This document shows positions 16,806 to 24,628 of a DNA stretch of 64,000 bases, in pieces. Under the pieces are notes generated by a model, which was not told the DNA's origin, made no database searches, and saw nothing but the letters and a program-made list of their open reading frames with translations. The translations under genes and the position numbers were made by a program. Numbering within the stretch: position 1 is the stretch's first letter; each line of letters starts with the position of its first letter. This DNA is from Desulfobulbaceae bacterium (GTDB lineage Bacteria > Desulfobacterota > Desulfobulbia > Desulfobulbales > Desulfobulbaceae), in the NCBI GenBank assembly GCA_003508005.1, contig DNUE01000064.1:251-64250 (forward strand), given 5' to 3'.

Positions 16806-17260
16806 TAACTGAATTACGCCGTTCCAAACGATACAACGATTTTCTGCCGATCTCCGTATGCGCTCTCTCAGGCCCTGACAAAAATATTATTTCAGGGCCA
16901 TTTTCCGGCAGGATTGTTGATATCAGCAGACACGGGGCCTGCCTGCTGATGACCCAGGTCATGCTGGGAGGGTATCATGTATTTCACTCCACAATGGAAA
17001 ATGACTCGCGCATTCTTCAGATCCAGATCAACATCCCGCCTGACCTGGTGAACATTACGCTTCCGTCCCTGCCTGTCTGGATCAAGCCTTATGATCTCGA
17101 TGAAATCAAGGCGTTCCGATTGGGGGTCAACTTTCTTGTCGATCCGGAAGGGGAGCAGATGCAGAGGCTGGAACAGGTGATGCGCAGGAACGAGGCTCAG
17201 CGCAACGATCTGTGGACCTCGATGGCCATGCCCTCTCCCATGAAAACCGAGAAAAAATAA
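16802..17260 (+). CDS. PilZ-domain protein (probable c-di-GMP receptor)
   Basis: A 152-residue single-domain protein. The two PilZ signature parts are present: an arginine-rich R-R-S-K-R-Y near residue 6 and D-I-S-R-H-G-A-C-L at ~39-47. These residues bind c-di-GMP in the family. The rest is a beta-barrel-like sequence with a helical C-terminus. The motif R-x-x-x-R is R7-S-K-R-like, so binding is likely but untested. It could link c-di-GMP to adhesion or polysaccharide output encoded elsewhere in the window. Confidence 0.8.
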   Translation: MITELRRSKRYNDFLPISVCALSGPDKNIISGPFSGRIVDISRHGACLLMTQVMLGGYHVFHSTMENDSRILQIQINIPPDLVNITLPSLPVWIKPYDLDEIKAFRLGVNFLVDPEGEQMQRLEQVMRRNEAQRNDLWTSMAMPSPMKTEKK

Positions 17261-17334
17261 TCAGCCCAGCAGGGCCTCCCTGCCCATGCAGAGCGCTTGA
17301 CAGAAAATCGAGCCGGAGGCCGCAGATTTTCTCA

Positions 17335-18891
17335 TTACCGGGACAACACTTTCTTCTTGTCCACCGAATAGACAGACACCAGTTTTTCCATCCCGCGCAA
17401 CCGCATAGAGCCGACCTCGGCGACTTCAAAATACTGCTGCACGTCCTTCACAACATCCCGGGTAATATGAATACGACCCGATGGCGATGCCGAGGCGATC
17501 CTCTGGGCGACGTTCACCGGTGTACCGATGACCGTATAGTCAAAACGTTGCGAAGAACCAACGTTGCCGAGAAAGACCTCGCCGAAGGTTATCCCCACGG
17601 CGATATCGATAATGCTGAAATCCTCTCGCCGGGCCATCCAGCGAAGACGCAGTTGCTGAAACTGCTCCCTGATATCCAGGGCGGCCTGGACTGCGGCAAG
17701 GTTCTGGTTGGCAAGCTCGATGGGGGCTCCGAAGATTGCCAGGACGGCATCACCCATGAATTTGTCCACCGTGCCCCTGCTCTTGAAAATGGTTTCGGTA
17801 AAGATCTGGAAGAATTCGTTGAGAAAGGCGCGCAACTCTTTCAACGTCAGCCGCTGGACCAGGGTCGTTGATTCGCGAATGTCCGCAAAAAATATGGTGA
17901 CCCTGCTGATCTCACCGATGCCTACCAGATCCTTGCCGCTGCTGATCAGAAGGTCGGCGATCTCGGGCGCGACATACTGCTGAAAGATGGTGCGCATCCG
18001 GGTCTTTTCCTCGAGCACGCTGCGAAAGCGTACGTTAGCCAGGGCCATTGCCGCCTGGCCGCAGACCACTGCAAGCATTTCGATATCCGCCTCGCTGAAC
18101 CGGGCGTCATCATGGGACTGGCTGATATTGAGAACCCCCAGGATCTTCCCACGCATGGTAATGGGAAAGGAGACCGCGGCGGTAATCTCCTGCCTCGTCA
18201 GCAAGGGGGCAAAAATGGACTGGTCCTGTGACCCCTTGTTGAGGATGACCGGTTTGCCCTTCTGATACACCCAGCCGGCCACCTGATCGCCAGGGCGAAG
18301 GCGGATCGATTGGGCAAGGTCCGCGTCAAGCCCCTTGGCGGCAACGATCCGCAGGCAGCCCTCCTCCTCATTGAACCACATGACGGAAATACGGCCAGCC
18401 TTGGTCAAATCGGAAACTATATCAACCAAGCCGTCAAAGACATCCTTCTCGGTCGTTGCGGAAAGAAAATGCTCGCCAAAACTGTACAGGGGGAGGAGGG
18501 TCTTGAGCCGGGTATTCTCTTCCTGCAGTGTGGCGGATTCCATCGCCCGAAAAATCCTCTGCAGGAGGATGACCGGATCAACCGGCTTTTCAAGCAGGCC
18601 GGTGAACCCTATATCCAGAGCCTTGCGCAGGATTTCCTCACTTGCATGATCGGTGAGAAGGAGCCCAGCCAGCCAGGGTCTGTGCTTGCGCAATTCGACA
18701 AACAGCTCGCTGCCGCTGTACCCCCGCAGCTCTTCTTCCACGATGACCAGATGTACGTCATTCTCCAGGCACTGTGAAATAGCCTCTCTCCGCTCTGAGC
18801 AGGTCAGCACCTCATGCTCGATCAGCGCCTCTTTGATATCCTGAATACCGGTCTTGTCCGAGGAGACAAGGAGAATGTTGTTGAATTTCAT
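17335..18891 (-). CDS. Adenylate cyclase (class III) with degenerate receiver and GAF domains
   Basis: A 518-residue cytoplasmic protein in three parts. Residues 1-120 have the receiver fold, but the phosphorylatable Asp is Glu (E52 in V-I-V-E-E-E-L) and the acidic pair after strand 1 is S10-S11. Thr80 and K102 (L-L-E-K-P-V) are kept. Residues ~145-300 are a GAF domain (P-G-D-Q-V-A-G-W-V). The C-terminus (~325-510) is a class III cyclase with metal Asp in F-F-A-D-I-R-E-S-T, second Asp and purine-specifying Lys in D-K-F-M-G-D-A-V, and V-N-V-A-Q-R. The Lys/Thr pair favours ATP, so cAMP is the expected product. Activity is probably set by the GAF ligand because the receiver cannot be phosphorylated normally. 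Confidence 0.85.
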   Translation of the reverse strand: MKFNNILLVSSDKTGIQDIKEALIEHEVLTCSERREAISQCLENDVHLVIVEEELRGYSGSELFVELRKHRPWLAGLLLTDHASEEILRKALDIGFTGLLEKPVDPVILLQRIFRAMESATLQEENTRLKTLLPLYSFGEHFLSATTEKDVFDGLVDIVSDLTKAGRISVMWFNEEEGCLRIVAAKGLDADLAQSIRLRPGDQVAGWVYQKGKPVILNKGSQDQSIFAPLLTRQEITAAVSFPITMRGKILGVLNISQSHDDARFSEADIEMLAVVCGQAAMALANVRFRSVLEEKTRMRTIFQQYVAPEIADLLISSGKDLVGIGEISRVTIFFADIRESTTLVQRLTLKELRAFLNEFFQIFTETIFKSRGTVDKFMGDAVLAIFGAPIELANQNLAAVQAALDIREQFQQLRLRWMARREDFSIIDIAVGITFGEVFLGNVGSSQRFDYTVIGTPVNVAQRIASASPSGRIHITRDVVKDVQQYFEVAEVGSMRLRGMEKLVSVYSVDKKKVLSR

Positions 18892-19039
18892 GGATTGTGC
18901 ACAGAGAGGTTATTGTGAACTTAGTCCAGTCTACCACTCGGGAGGAGGCTGCGCAAGGAATTGCGGGCCTATTTAGTCCACCCAGACCTGCTTCCCTGCT
19001 TGACTATGTGGTCATCCATGGCCATAATACAAAGTTATC

Positions 19040-20386
19040 ATGGACCCCTTTGTCAACGCCAACACGCCTCTTGCCGAACGGATGCGGCCACGCACGCTCA
19101 GCGAGTTTGCCGGCCAGGAACACCTTGTCGGCAACGGGCGACTGCTGCACCAGTTGCTCCAAACCAGGAAGCTTCCCTCCCTCCTTCTCTGGGGACCTCC
19201 AGGCTCCGGCAAGACCTCCCTGGCAAACATCCTCGCCCGTTCAGTGGACGCTGATTTCGTTTTTTTCTCCGCCGTCCTTGCCGGTGTCAAGGAAATCAGG
19301 CAGATCGTAGAGGAGGCCAGAAAAAAACTGACCCAGAAGGTCAGCACCGTCCTCTTTGTCGATGAAATTCACCGTTTCAACAAAAGCCAGCAGGATGCCT
19401 TTCTTCCCCATGTGGAAAGCGGCTTGATCACACTGATCGGGGCCACCACCGAGAATCCTTCGTTCAATGTGATCGCCCCGCTTCTTTCCCGCTGCCAGAC
19501 TCTGGTGCTGGAACCCCTTGCCCCGGAACATCTCCGGACCATAATAACCAGGGCACTGACCGGCCGGGAACGCGGCCTCGGCCTCTCAAAACTGACCATC
19601 GACGATGAGGCCCTGGCCGCATTGATCGGGGCCGCGGACGGTGACAGCCGCAGGGCACTGAACTTCCTTGAAACTGCCGCCCTGCTCACCCTTGAATCAT
19701 CCCAGCCCGATCAGGAAGGAAGCAGGGTCATTACTGCGGATATCGTTGCCGAGGCCGGACAAAACAAAGCCCTGCGCTATGACCCTGACGGAGAGGAGCA
19801 CTACAACCAGATCTCCGCGCTGCATAAAAGCCTGCGGGACAGCGATCCGGACGGGGCGATTTACTGGCTGAGCCGGATGCTTGAGGCCGGCGAGGATCCG
19901 CTCTATATTGCCCGCCGTCTCATCCGCTTTGCTTCCGAAGATATCGGCAATGCCGATCCCCATGCCCTGCAGGTTGCGTTAAACTGCCGGGAGGCATTTC
20001 ATCTCCTTGGTTCCCCGGAGGGAGAGCTGGCCCTGCTCCAGTCGGCGGTCTATCTGGCGACTGCCCCAAAGAGCAATGCCCTGTATGCGGCAAGCCACAA
20101 GGTCCGCCGGGACATCAGAAAAACCGGGAGCCTGCCCGTGCCGCTGCACCTGCGCAATGCCCCTACCGGACTCATGAAGGAACTCGGCTACGGCCACGGG
20201 TACCGGTATGCCCATGACAACCCGGATGCCCTGGTAGACCAGGAGCATCTGCCCTCAGAGCTCAAGGGGCAGACCTACTATGAGCCCAGTACCCGGGGCT
20301 ATGAAGCCATCGTCCGCGACCGCCTGCTGAAATGGCGGAAAATACTCAAACAACGAGCACATGATCATGAACAGAACAAATCGTGA
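19040..20386 (+). CDS. rarA: RarA/MgsA, replication-associated recombination ATPase
   Basis: A 448-residue AAA+ clamp-loader-like protein. Walker A is G52-P-P-G-S-G-K-T59 and Walker B V-D-E-I-H-R-F (107-113). The tail carries the family-typical C-terminal oligomerisation domain (Y-G-H-G-Y-R-Y-A-H-D). RarA acts at stalled or gapped replication forks. Its last ~20 bases overlap the start of the following UshA-like gene, so the two are probably co-transcribed. Confidence 0.93.
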   Translation: MDPFVNANTPLAERMRPRTLSEFAGQEHLVGNGRLLHQLLQTRKLPSLLLWGPPGSGKTSLANILARSVDADFVFFSAVLAGVKEIRQIVEEARKKLTQKVSTVLFVDEIHRFNKSQQDAFLPHVESGLITLIGATTENPSFNVIAPLLSRCQTLVLEPLAPEHLRTIITRALTGRERGLGLSKLTIDDEALAALIGAADGDSRRALNFLETAALLTLESSQPDQEGSRVITADIVAEAGQNKALRYDPDGEEHYNQISALHKSLRDSDPDGAIYWLSRMLEAGEDPLYIARRLIRFASEDIGNADPHALQVALNCREAFHLLGSPEGELALLQSAVYLATAPKSNALYAASHKVRRDIRKTGSLPVPLHLRNAPTGLMKELGYGHGYRYAHDNPDALVDQEHLPSELKGQTYYEPSTRGYEAIVRDRLLKWRKILKQRAHDHEQNKS

Positions 20387-21596
20387 CATCTTTCGCAAAA
20401 GACCCTTGCTGTCGCTGCTCCTGGCGCTTGTCCTTTCCCTGATACCCCGGGCAGGACAGGCCGCTGAATTTGTCCTTCTCTATGCCAATGACAACCAGGG
20501 GGAGATTGAACCCTGCGGGAGCTGAGGTGCCGACAAGATGGGCGGTCTGTCCAGGAAGGCATACATGATCAAGCAAATCGAAAGCGAGGTGGACAAGCCT
20601 GTTCTCCGGCTTGATGCCGGTGCGCTGCTGTTCGGGCAGCCCTCGGTTCCCGTTCCGCTGCTCGAGGCCAGAACCATCCAGGCAAGAGGCATCAGCCGGG
20701 CCATGCAGGCAATGCACTTCGCCGCCATCGGCACAGCACCCCAGGACCTTGCCGCCGGCCTTGAGTTTTTTGGCCGGCTTCGCCTGGAATCGAGCCTCCC
20801 CTGGCTCTCGGCAAACCTGCTGGACAAAGCCGGGGAAAGGCCCCTCCAGCCCTCCGTCATGACCAAAATCGGCGAAACCACCGTGGCCATCATCGGCCTG
20901 ACCGGAGAACAGGCCGGCAATCCGTCAGGCCAGCCAATCGAAGATCTTCGGATTCTTCCCTGGCAGGAGGTCCTGCCGGCTGCCCTAAAGCAGGTCAAGG
21001 GACATGCCGAGATGATCATCCTGCTGTCCAGCTATCCCGAGCCTGTCAACAGGGAGATCGCCGGACGTTTTCCGGACATTCACCTCATCATCCAATCAGG
21101 AACCTTTCCTGCCAACAAGTCCCCCCAGTTGGTCGGCAACGCCCTGATTACCCAGGTGGCGGCCAGAGGGAAATACCTGGGAAGGATGGACATCGACTGG
21201 CAACCGGCACACCGCTGGAGCCTGGGCGAGGACCGTCCGGGACAGCTGCAACAGGCTAAAGACAACCTGGTTCGCACAACCTGGCGCATAGAACGCATCG
21301 AAAAAAGGCCGCAGGACAAAGAAGGCCTGGCGCAAAACAGGGAGTACCAGCAGCTGCGGCAGGAACAGGACCGGCTGAAAGCTGAAATTGCGCGGCTCGA
21401 ACAACCAGCGCGGGAACAACAGGAGAAACTGTCAACCTTTACCAGCAATTTTATCCCGCTGAAGACCTCTCTTCCTGAGGACCCGGAAATCCAGAAAATT
21501 GTGGTGCGGACGAAACAGGAGATTATCCGGGCCGGTCAGAAGAAAAATGAAGAGGTAACAGAAAAGTCGCAGCCGGCCCCCGGCTTCAAAAAATAA
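20367..21596 (+). CDS. Probable selenoprotein: exported UshA/5'-nucleotidase-like protein with in-frame UGA
   Basis: ATG at 20367 (or 20361) opens a frame with a Sec signal peptide (basic start, L-L-S-L-L-L-A-L-V-L-S, cleavage near A-G-Q-A). It reads Y-A-N-D-N-Q-G-E-I-E-P-C-G-S, meets TGA at 20523-20525 and continues in the same frame without another stop to 21596. Sequence on both sides belongs to one domain: E-P-C-G-x-x is normally followed by M-G-G-L-S-R-K-A in metallophosphatase-like proteins. With Sec at 53 the motif is C50-G-S-U53, a C-x-x-U redox pair. A SECIS-like hairpin follows the UGA. The product is 409 residues and periplasmic, with a charged coiled coil at about 290-360. Classical metal ligands of 5'-nucleotidases (D-x-H, D-x-G-D, G-N-H-E) are replaced (N-D-N, D-A-G-A, G-T-A-P-Q), so phosphatase activity is doubtful. 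The alternative is a nonsense-mutated gene with restart at 20538. Confidence 0.75.
20526..20562 (+). promoter_or_regulatory. Putative bacterial SECIS element
   Basis: Directly after the UGA the RNA can fold into a lower stem (U)GCC/GGC(A) (20527-20531 with 20558-20562), an internal loop, and an upper stem UGGGC/GUCCA (20539-20543 with 20549-20553). The apical loop is GGUCU, beginning 18 nt after the UGA. Bacterial SECIS hairpins bind SelB, lie about 16-37 nt downstream and carry G-U in the loop. The E. coli fdhF loop is AGGUCU. Folded by eye only. Confidence 0.6.
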
Positions 21597-21622
21597 AGGG
21601 GCGGCATAACGCCGCCCCTTTT
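21595..21622. terminator. Bidirectional intrinsic terminator
   Basis: AAAGGGGCGGC (21595-21605), loop ATAAC, GCCGCCCCTTT (21611-21621), followed by T. The perfect 11-bp stem is flanked by A and T runs and lies between the converging UshA-like gene and ppaC, so it can stop both transcripts. Confidence 0.9.
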
Positions 21623-21647
21623 GCACATCAAGCTACGTTGAAAAAAC

Positions 21648-22568
21648 TTAGCAGCCGAAAGCCTTTTGCAGGTTCGGGATGGTCTGTTTTTTCCGGCTCA
21701 TCATGCCGGGGATCCACATGGAGTTGTTCTGCAGTTTCCCGTTGAAGGCGGCCTCGATGAGAGCCGGCTCGTCGGAAAGCACCATCAGGTCCGTGCCCTC
21801 CTTAACGACATCGGTGAGCATGAGCAGCACGGAATGCCGGCCGCCAGCCTTCTTCTCCTTCATAGCCCCGAGCAGGGCATCGCGCATGGGGGCGACCTGG
21901 TCCAGGGTGGCAAGCTCCAGCTGGCCGACGCCGACCTTCTTGCCTTTCATGTCGAAATCCTTGTAGTCGCGGTCAAGCAGAGCCATCGGCGGGACACCGG
22001 CAACGGCGCTCTTGGCCTTGAGCATTTCCATGAACAGCCCGTCCGTATCCGTCACGCCGGAGATGGCCTTCAGCTCGGCTACCGCCTTCTTGTCGGCGTC
22101 CGTGCAGGTCGGCGACTTGAAATTAACAGTATCGCTGAGGATCGCAGCCATCATCATCCCGGCCACGTTCGGCTTGATGGCCACGCCATCCAGGTCAAAA
22201 AGAACCTTCAGCACGGTGCCGGTGCAGCCGACAGGCATGGCGCAGAAGAAGATCGGGTTGTTGGTGGTGACATCGCCGATCTTGTGATGATCGACAATGG
22301 CCACGACCTCGCCAGCGCTCAGATTATCGGGCGCCTGGGCCAGATCGCTGTGGTCGACCAGGGCAATCTTCTTGCCGGTGGCGTCGGAGAGCTTGGTGGG
22401 TACTGCTGCGCCGAACTTTTCCAGAACCATCTTGGTTTCCGGGTTCGGATCGCCGTTGATGCAGGGGATGTAATCCTCGCCCTTGGCCTTCATCAACTCA
22501 GCATAGGCAATCGCTGCGGTAACCGAATCCGTATCAGGGCTCTTATGCCCAACTACATAAACTGACAT
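21648..22568 (-). CDS. ppaC: Manganese-dependent inorganic pyrophosphatase (DHH family)
   Basis: A 306-residue family II pyrophosphatase that hydrolyses PPi to phosphate in the cytoplasm. N-terminal V-V-G-H-K-S-P-D-T-D-S, L-V-D-H-S-D and V-D-H-H-K-I-G-D supply the metal-binding His and Asp residues. The C-terminal DHHA2 domain ends with M-M-S-R-K-K-Q that clamps the substrate. No CBS insert is present. AGGAGG stands about nine bases before the ATG. It is monocistronic. Confidence 0.93.
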   Translation of the reverse strand: MSVYVVGHKSPDTDSVTAAIAYAELMKAKGEDYIPCINGDPNPETKMVLEKFGAAVPTKLSDATGKKIALVDHSDLAQAPDNLSAGEVVAIVDHHKIGDVTTNNPIFFCAMPVGCTGTVLKVLFDLDGVAIKPNVAGMMMAAILSDTVNFKSPTCTDADKKAVAELKAISGVTDTDGLFMEMLKAKSAVAGVPPMALLDRDYKDFDMKGKKVGVGQLELATLDQVAPMRDALLGAMKEKKAGGRHSVLLMLTDVVKEGTDLMVLSDEPALIEAAFNGKLQNNSMWIPGMMSRKKQTIPNLQKAFGC

Positions 22569-22883
22569 GCTCTGTTCCTCCTGTGTTTTTCATTGCAAAG
22601 TCGTCAAAATATCCGACGAACTGGCTGAGGATTCACTCAATACCGACCGCCGGCACCACGACATAAATGATTAACTTTTAGCCTTTTTCCCTGGGAGCGT
22701 CAAGAGGAAATAAACAGATTTTCCGCGGGAAGCATTCCCTCTTTGATCGTGTATCTGCGATAAACAGTGCTTCTTCACAGCGACGCTCTTTTTTCTTTTC
22801 CCTTCTCATCATTGTTCTGCTAAGTTATATTTTTGTAAATTGGACCGCTAACCACCCTTCGAGTTTCATTCTAGCCAGCCGCC
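22569..22883. other. Intergenic region between divergent genes
   Basis: A 315-bp spacer upstream of both ppaC and the anchored unknown protein. It contains the ppaC ribosome-binding site and T-rich stretches but no hairpin, RNA gene or reading frame that I can support. Confidence 0.6.
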
Positions 22884-23825
22884 ATGTCAGAGCAAGAACA
22901 CCAGGATCAAAGTCACCGACCAAGGAAAAGCGGCAAATCGCGCCTGCCGGTTTTTCTCCTTGTCACCGCTCTGGTCCTCGCGTTAGCGAGCGCGGGCCTC
23001 TACCTGTTTACCGGGCCAAAGGGCCGCCAAACCCAGTTCGACACAGGACAGCAGGATGGCAGGCCGGCTCCGCCGGTTCAAACCGCTCCAGGGGCGGAAC
23101 AGGAAACAACAACGGCACAGCGATCGATTGGCGAAGAAGCGGCCCACCCCGGTAGCGCCCTCCCTGAGGCGGCCGGACAGGCAGGACAATGCGCGATGCT
23201 GGCCAAGCAGTTGCACGGTTTTTTCGAACATGTGGATCAGCAGGGCTATCTGGGGCAGTTTCCTCTGAACAGGCCGTCTCAAGCGCACTTCATTGACCTG
23301 GCGGACCGGCTGCTGTCCAATCCCCCGGTGGTCTCCAGGGAAGCGGACGACCTTTACACCATCCTGCAGAACATGGCCCATTTCTTCCGGATCATCGGCA
23401 AGGAGAACATCCTGCTCATCAAAACCATCCTGGACCGGGAACGGGATACAATTGAAGATGTCGCCAGCGAGCTGTTCCTCTGGATCACTTTAGAGGGCTG
23501 CCAGGAGGAACTGCTGCCCTTTTCCCCGACCTTGACAAAGGTCTACGAATATGCCGGCTTCTTCCTGAACACCATGGGCGGCAGGTCCTACCTGTTCCGG
23601 CGGGACTCCCGCTCCAGGCTGCTGGTCAACTACTATGCCATTCTCATCGTGGACCGGGCCAATGCCCTGGGCATCAACCATCACGGGATCGACATCAGCC
23701 AGCCGATCCCGCAGCTCATCCAGGAGATCGAATCGTCAACCCAGTTGGTCAACAAGGAAGACTACCTGGACCAGCTTTACCGGCTGAAGGAAACGCTGCC
23801 GCGCCAGAACGGCGGGGCGGATTGA
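22884..23825 (+). CDS. Membrane-anchored protein of unknown function
   Basis: A 313-residue protein with a short basic, hydrophilic N-terminus and one membrane segment at ~23-43 (P-V-F-L-L-V-T-A-L-V-L-A-L-A-S-A). A low-complexity Pro/Gln/Glu linker runs to ~105, and a helical domain of ~200 residues follows, presumably in the periplasm. I recognise no enzyme motif. The helical domain has a regular pattern (F-F-E-H-V, A-H-F-F-R-I-I-G-K-E-N). It is flanked by ppaC (divergent) and ends next to a palindromic repeat that may act as its terminator. Confidence 0.7.
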   Translation: MSEQEHQDQSHRPRKSGKSRLPVFLLVTALVLALASAGLYLFTGPKGRQTQFDTGQQDGRPAPPVQTAPGAEQETTTAQRSIGEEAAHPGSALPEAAGQAGQCAMLAKQLHGFFEHVDQQGYLGQFPLNRPSQAHFIDLADRLLSNPPVVSREADDLYTILQNMAHFFRIIGKENILLIKTILDRERDTIEDVASELFLWITLEGCQEELLPFSPTLTKVYEYAGFFLNTMGGRSYLFRRDSRSRLLVNYYAILIVDRANALGINHHGIDISQPIPQLIQEIESSTQLVNKEDYLDQLYRLKETLPRQNGGAD

Positions 23826-23830
23826 AAAAT

Positions 23831-23868
23831 CGCGTGTGGGGACAGAATCGAATTCTGTCCCCACGCGC
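23831..23868. repeat. REP-like palindrome, possible terminator
   Basis: The arms GTGGGGACAGAAT and ATTCTGTCCCCAC form a near-perfect inverted repeat with outer CGCG arms, seven bases after the stop of the preceding gene. Palindromes built on GGGGACAGAAT are common as dispersed extragenic repeats in related bacteria, often linked to REP-associated tyrosine transposases. No other copy or transposase is seen in this window. Confidence 0.7.
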
Positions 23869-23917
23869 GAGATTGATTAAAAGAAGCCCCTACCGCCCTT
23901 CCCCCTGCTGGCAGACA

Positions 23918-24574
23918 TCAGTTTGTTGGAGGACGCACCAGTCGAATAGACAGCCCTGGAGTAATCTTGTTGCCGTCGTCACCAACGTTTCCCTTGTAGA
24001 AGTTAACGACCCATGCCATGCCCGAATCGTTGTCGTTCGAGGAGGAAGTCCAATAGTGGGCACTGAGACTGTTGCCTACCCAGGGGACATCGGGAAAGGC
24101 CTCGACAATAATGGTGGGGCGGGTGTATTCGCCGTTGCAGGTGGCATCATAGAGATCATTTCCAATAAGGATAGGATCGCCGGTTGAGCAATACACCAAC
24201 GATCGCAGTTCCGTGACGTTCGGCATCCGCCATCCGTCCGGAAAGGACTGTGCGTCGGCGGAATACCAGCTGTACCCGGCAGGAGCCCCGTCGCATCGTT
24301 TCGTATCCGGATTCCAGGTCTGGCCTACGCTGCATCGCTGCCATTCCAGGTTGGTGACAATATCCTTGATGACGTCACAGTTCTTACCCATGGGCAGGTA
24401 ACGGTCGAAAATGAGATCATCGTCGGCGCAGGTGTCGCTAATGGGGGGAGTGCCGTTGACGATTGCCGGCAGGAACATAAACCAGGGATAGGCCTTGGCG
24501 TACAATGGGGAGTGAAACCCCAGGGAAACAACAGCGATAACCTGCGCAACCAGAAGAAACCGAAGCATACGCAA
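23918..24574 (-). CDS. Exported DUF1566 (Lcl C-terminal-like) protein
   Basis: A 218-residue protein with a signal peptide (M-R-M-L-R-F-L-L-V-A-Q-V, cleavage near L-Y-A-K-A). The mature part contains the DUF1566 signature: L-E-W-Q-R-C, the A-D-A-Q-S-F-P-D-G-W-R-M-P-N-V-T-E-L segment, and H-Y-W-T-S-S-S near the end with a final R-L-V-R-P. These domains resemble C-type-lectin-like folds of FGE/sulfatase-modifying type and occur on exported surface proteins, but the role is unknown. Just after cleavage it carries W-F-M-F-L-P-A-I-V-N-G, similar to the tail of the exported protein at 30511-31728. Four Cys could form disulfides. Confidence 0.8.
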   Translation of the reverse strand: MRMLRFLLVAQVIAVVSLGFHSPLYAKAYPWFMFLPAIVNGTPPISDTCADDDLIFDRYLPMGKNCDVIKDIVTNLEWQRCSVGQTWNPDTKRCDGAPAGYSWYSADAQSFPDGWRMPNVTELRSLVYCSTGDPILIGNDLYDATCNGEYTRPTIIVEAFPDVPWVGNSLSAHYWTSSSNDNDSGMAWVVNFYKGNVGDDGNKITPGLSIRLVRPPTN

Positions 24575-24598
24575 AGCCCCCTTATGTCGATAATGATA

Positions 24599-24626
24599 AA
24601 AGAAAAGGGCCGGGTTGACCGGCCCT
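24599..24626 (-). terminator. Intrinsic terminator of the Bax-inhibitor gene
   Basis: On the minus strand AGGGCCGG-TCAAC-CCGGCCCT forms an 8-bp perfect stem followed by TTTTCTTTT. It lies 3 bp after the stop of the Bax-inhibitor-1 gene and separates it from the DUF1566 gene. Confidence 0.85.
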
Positions 24627-24628
24627 GA

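Noticed and set aside
17302..17332. AGAAAATC/GATTTTCT inverted repeat as terminator
   Set aside because: The stem is short with a 15-base loop and no T run on either side; a terminator role cannot be supported.
20538..21596. UshA-like gene starting at the ATG at 20538 with an unrelated leader upstream
   Set aside because: That start would remove the signal peptide and split one conserved domain. The frame upstream of the TGA is continuous with it and carries the signal peptide, so read-through is the better explanation.
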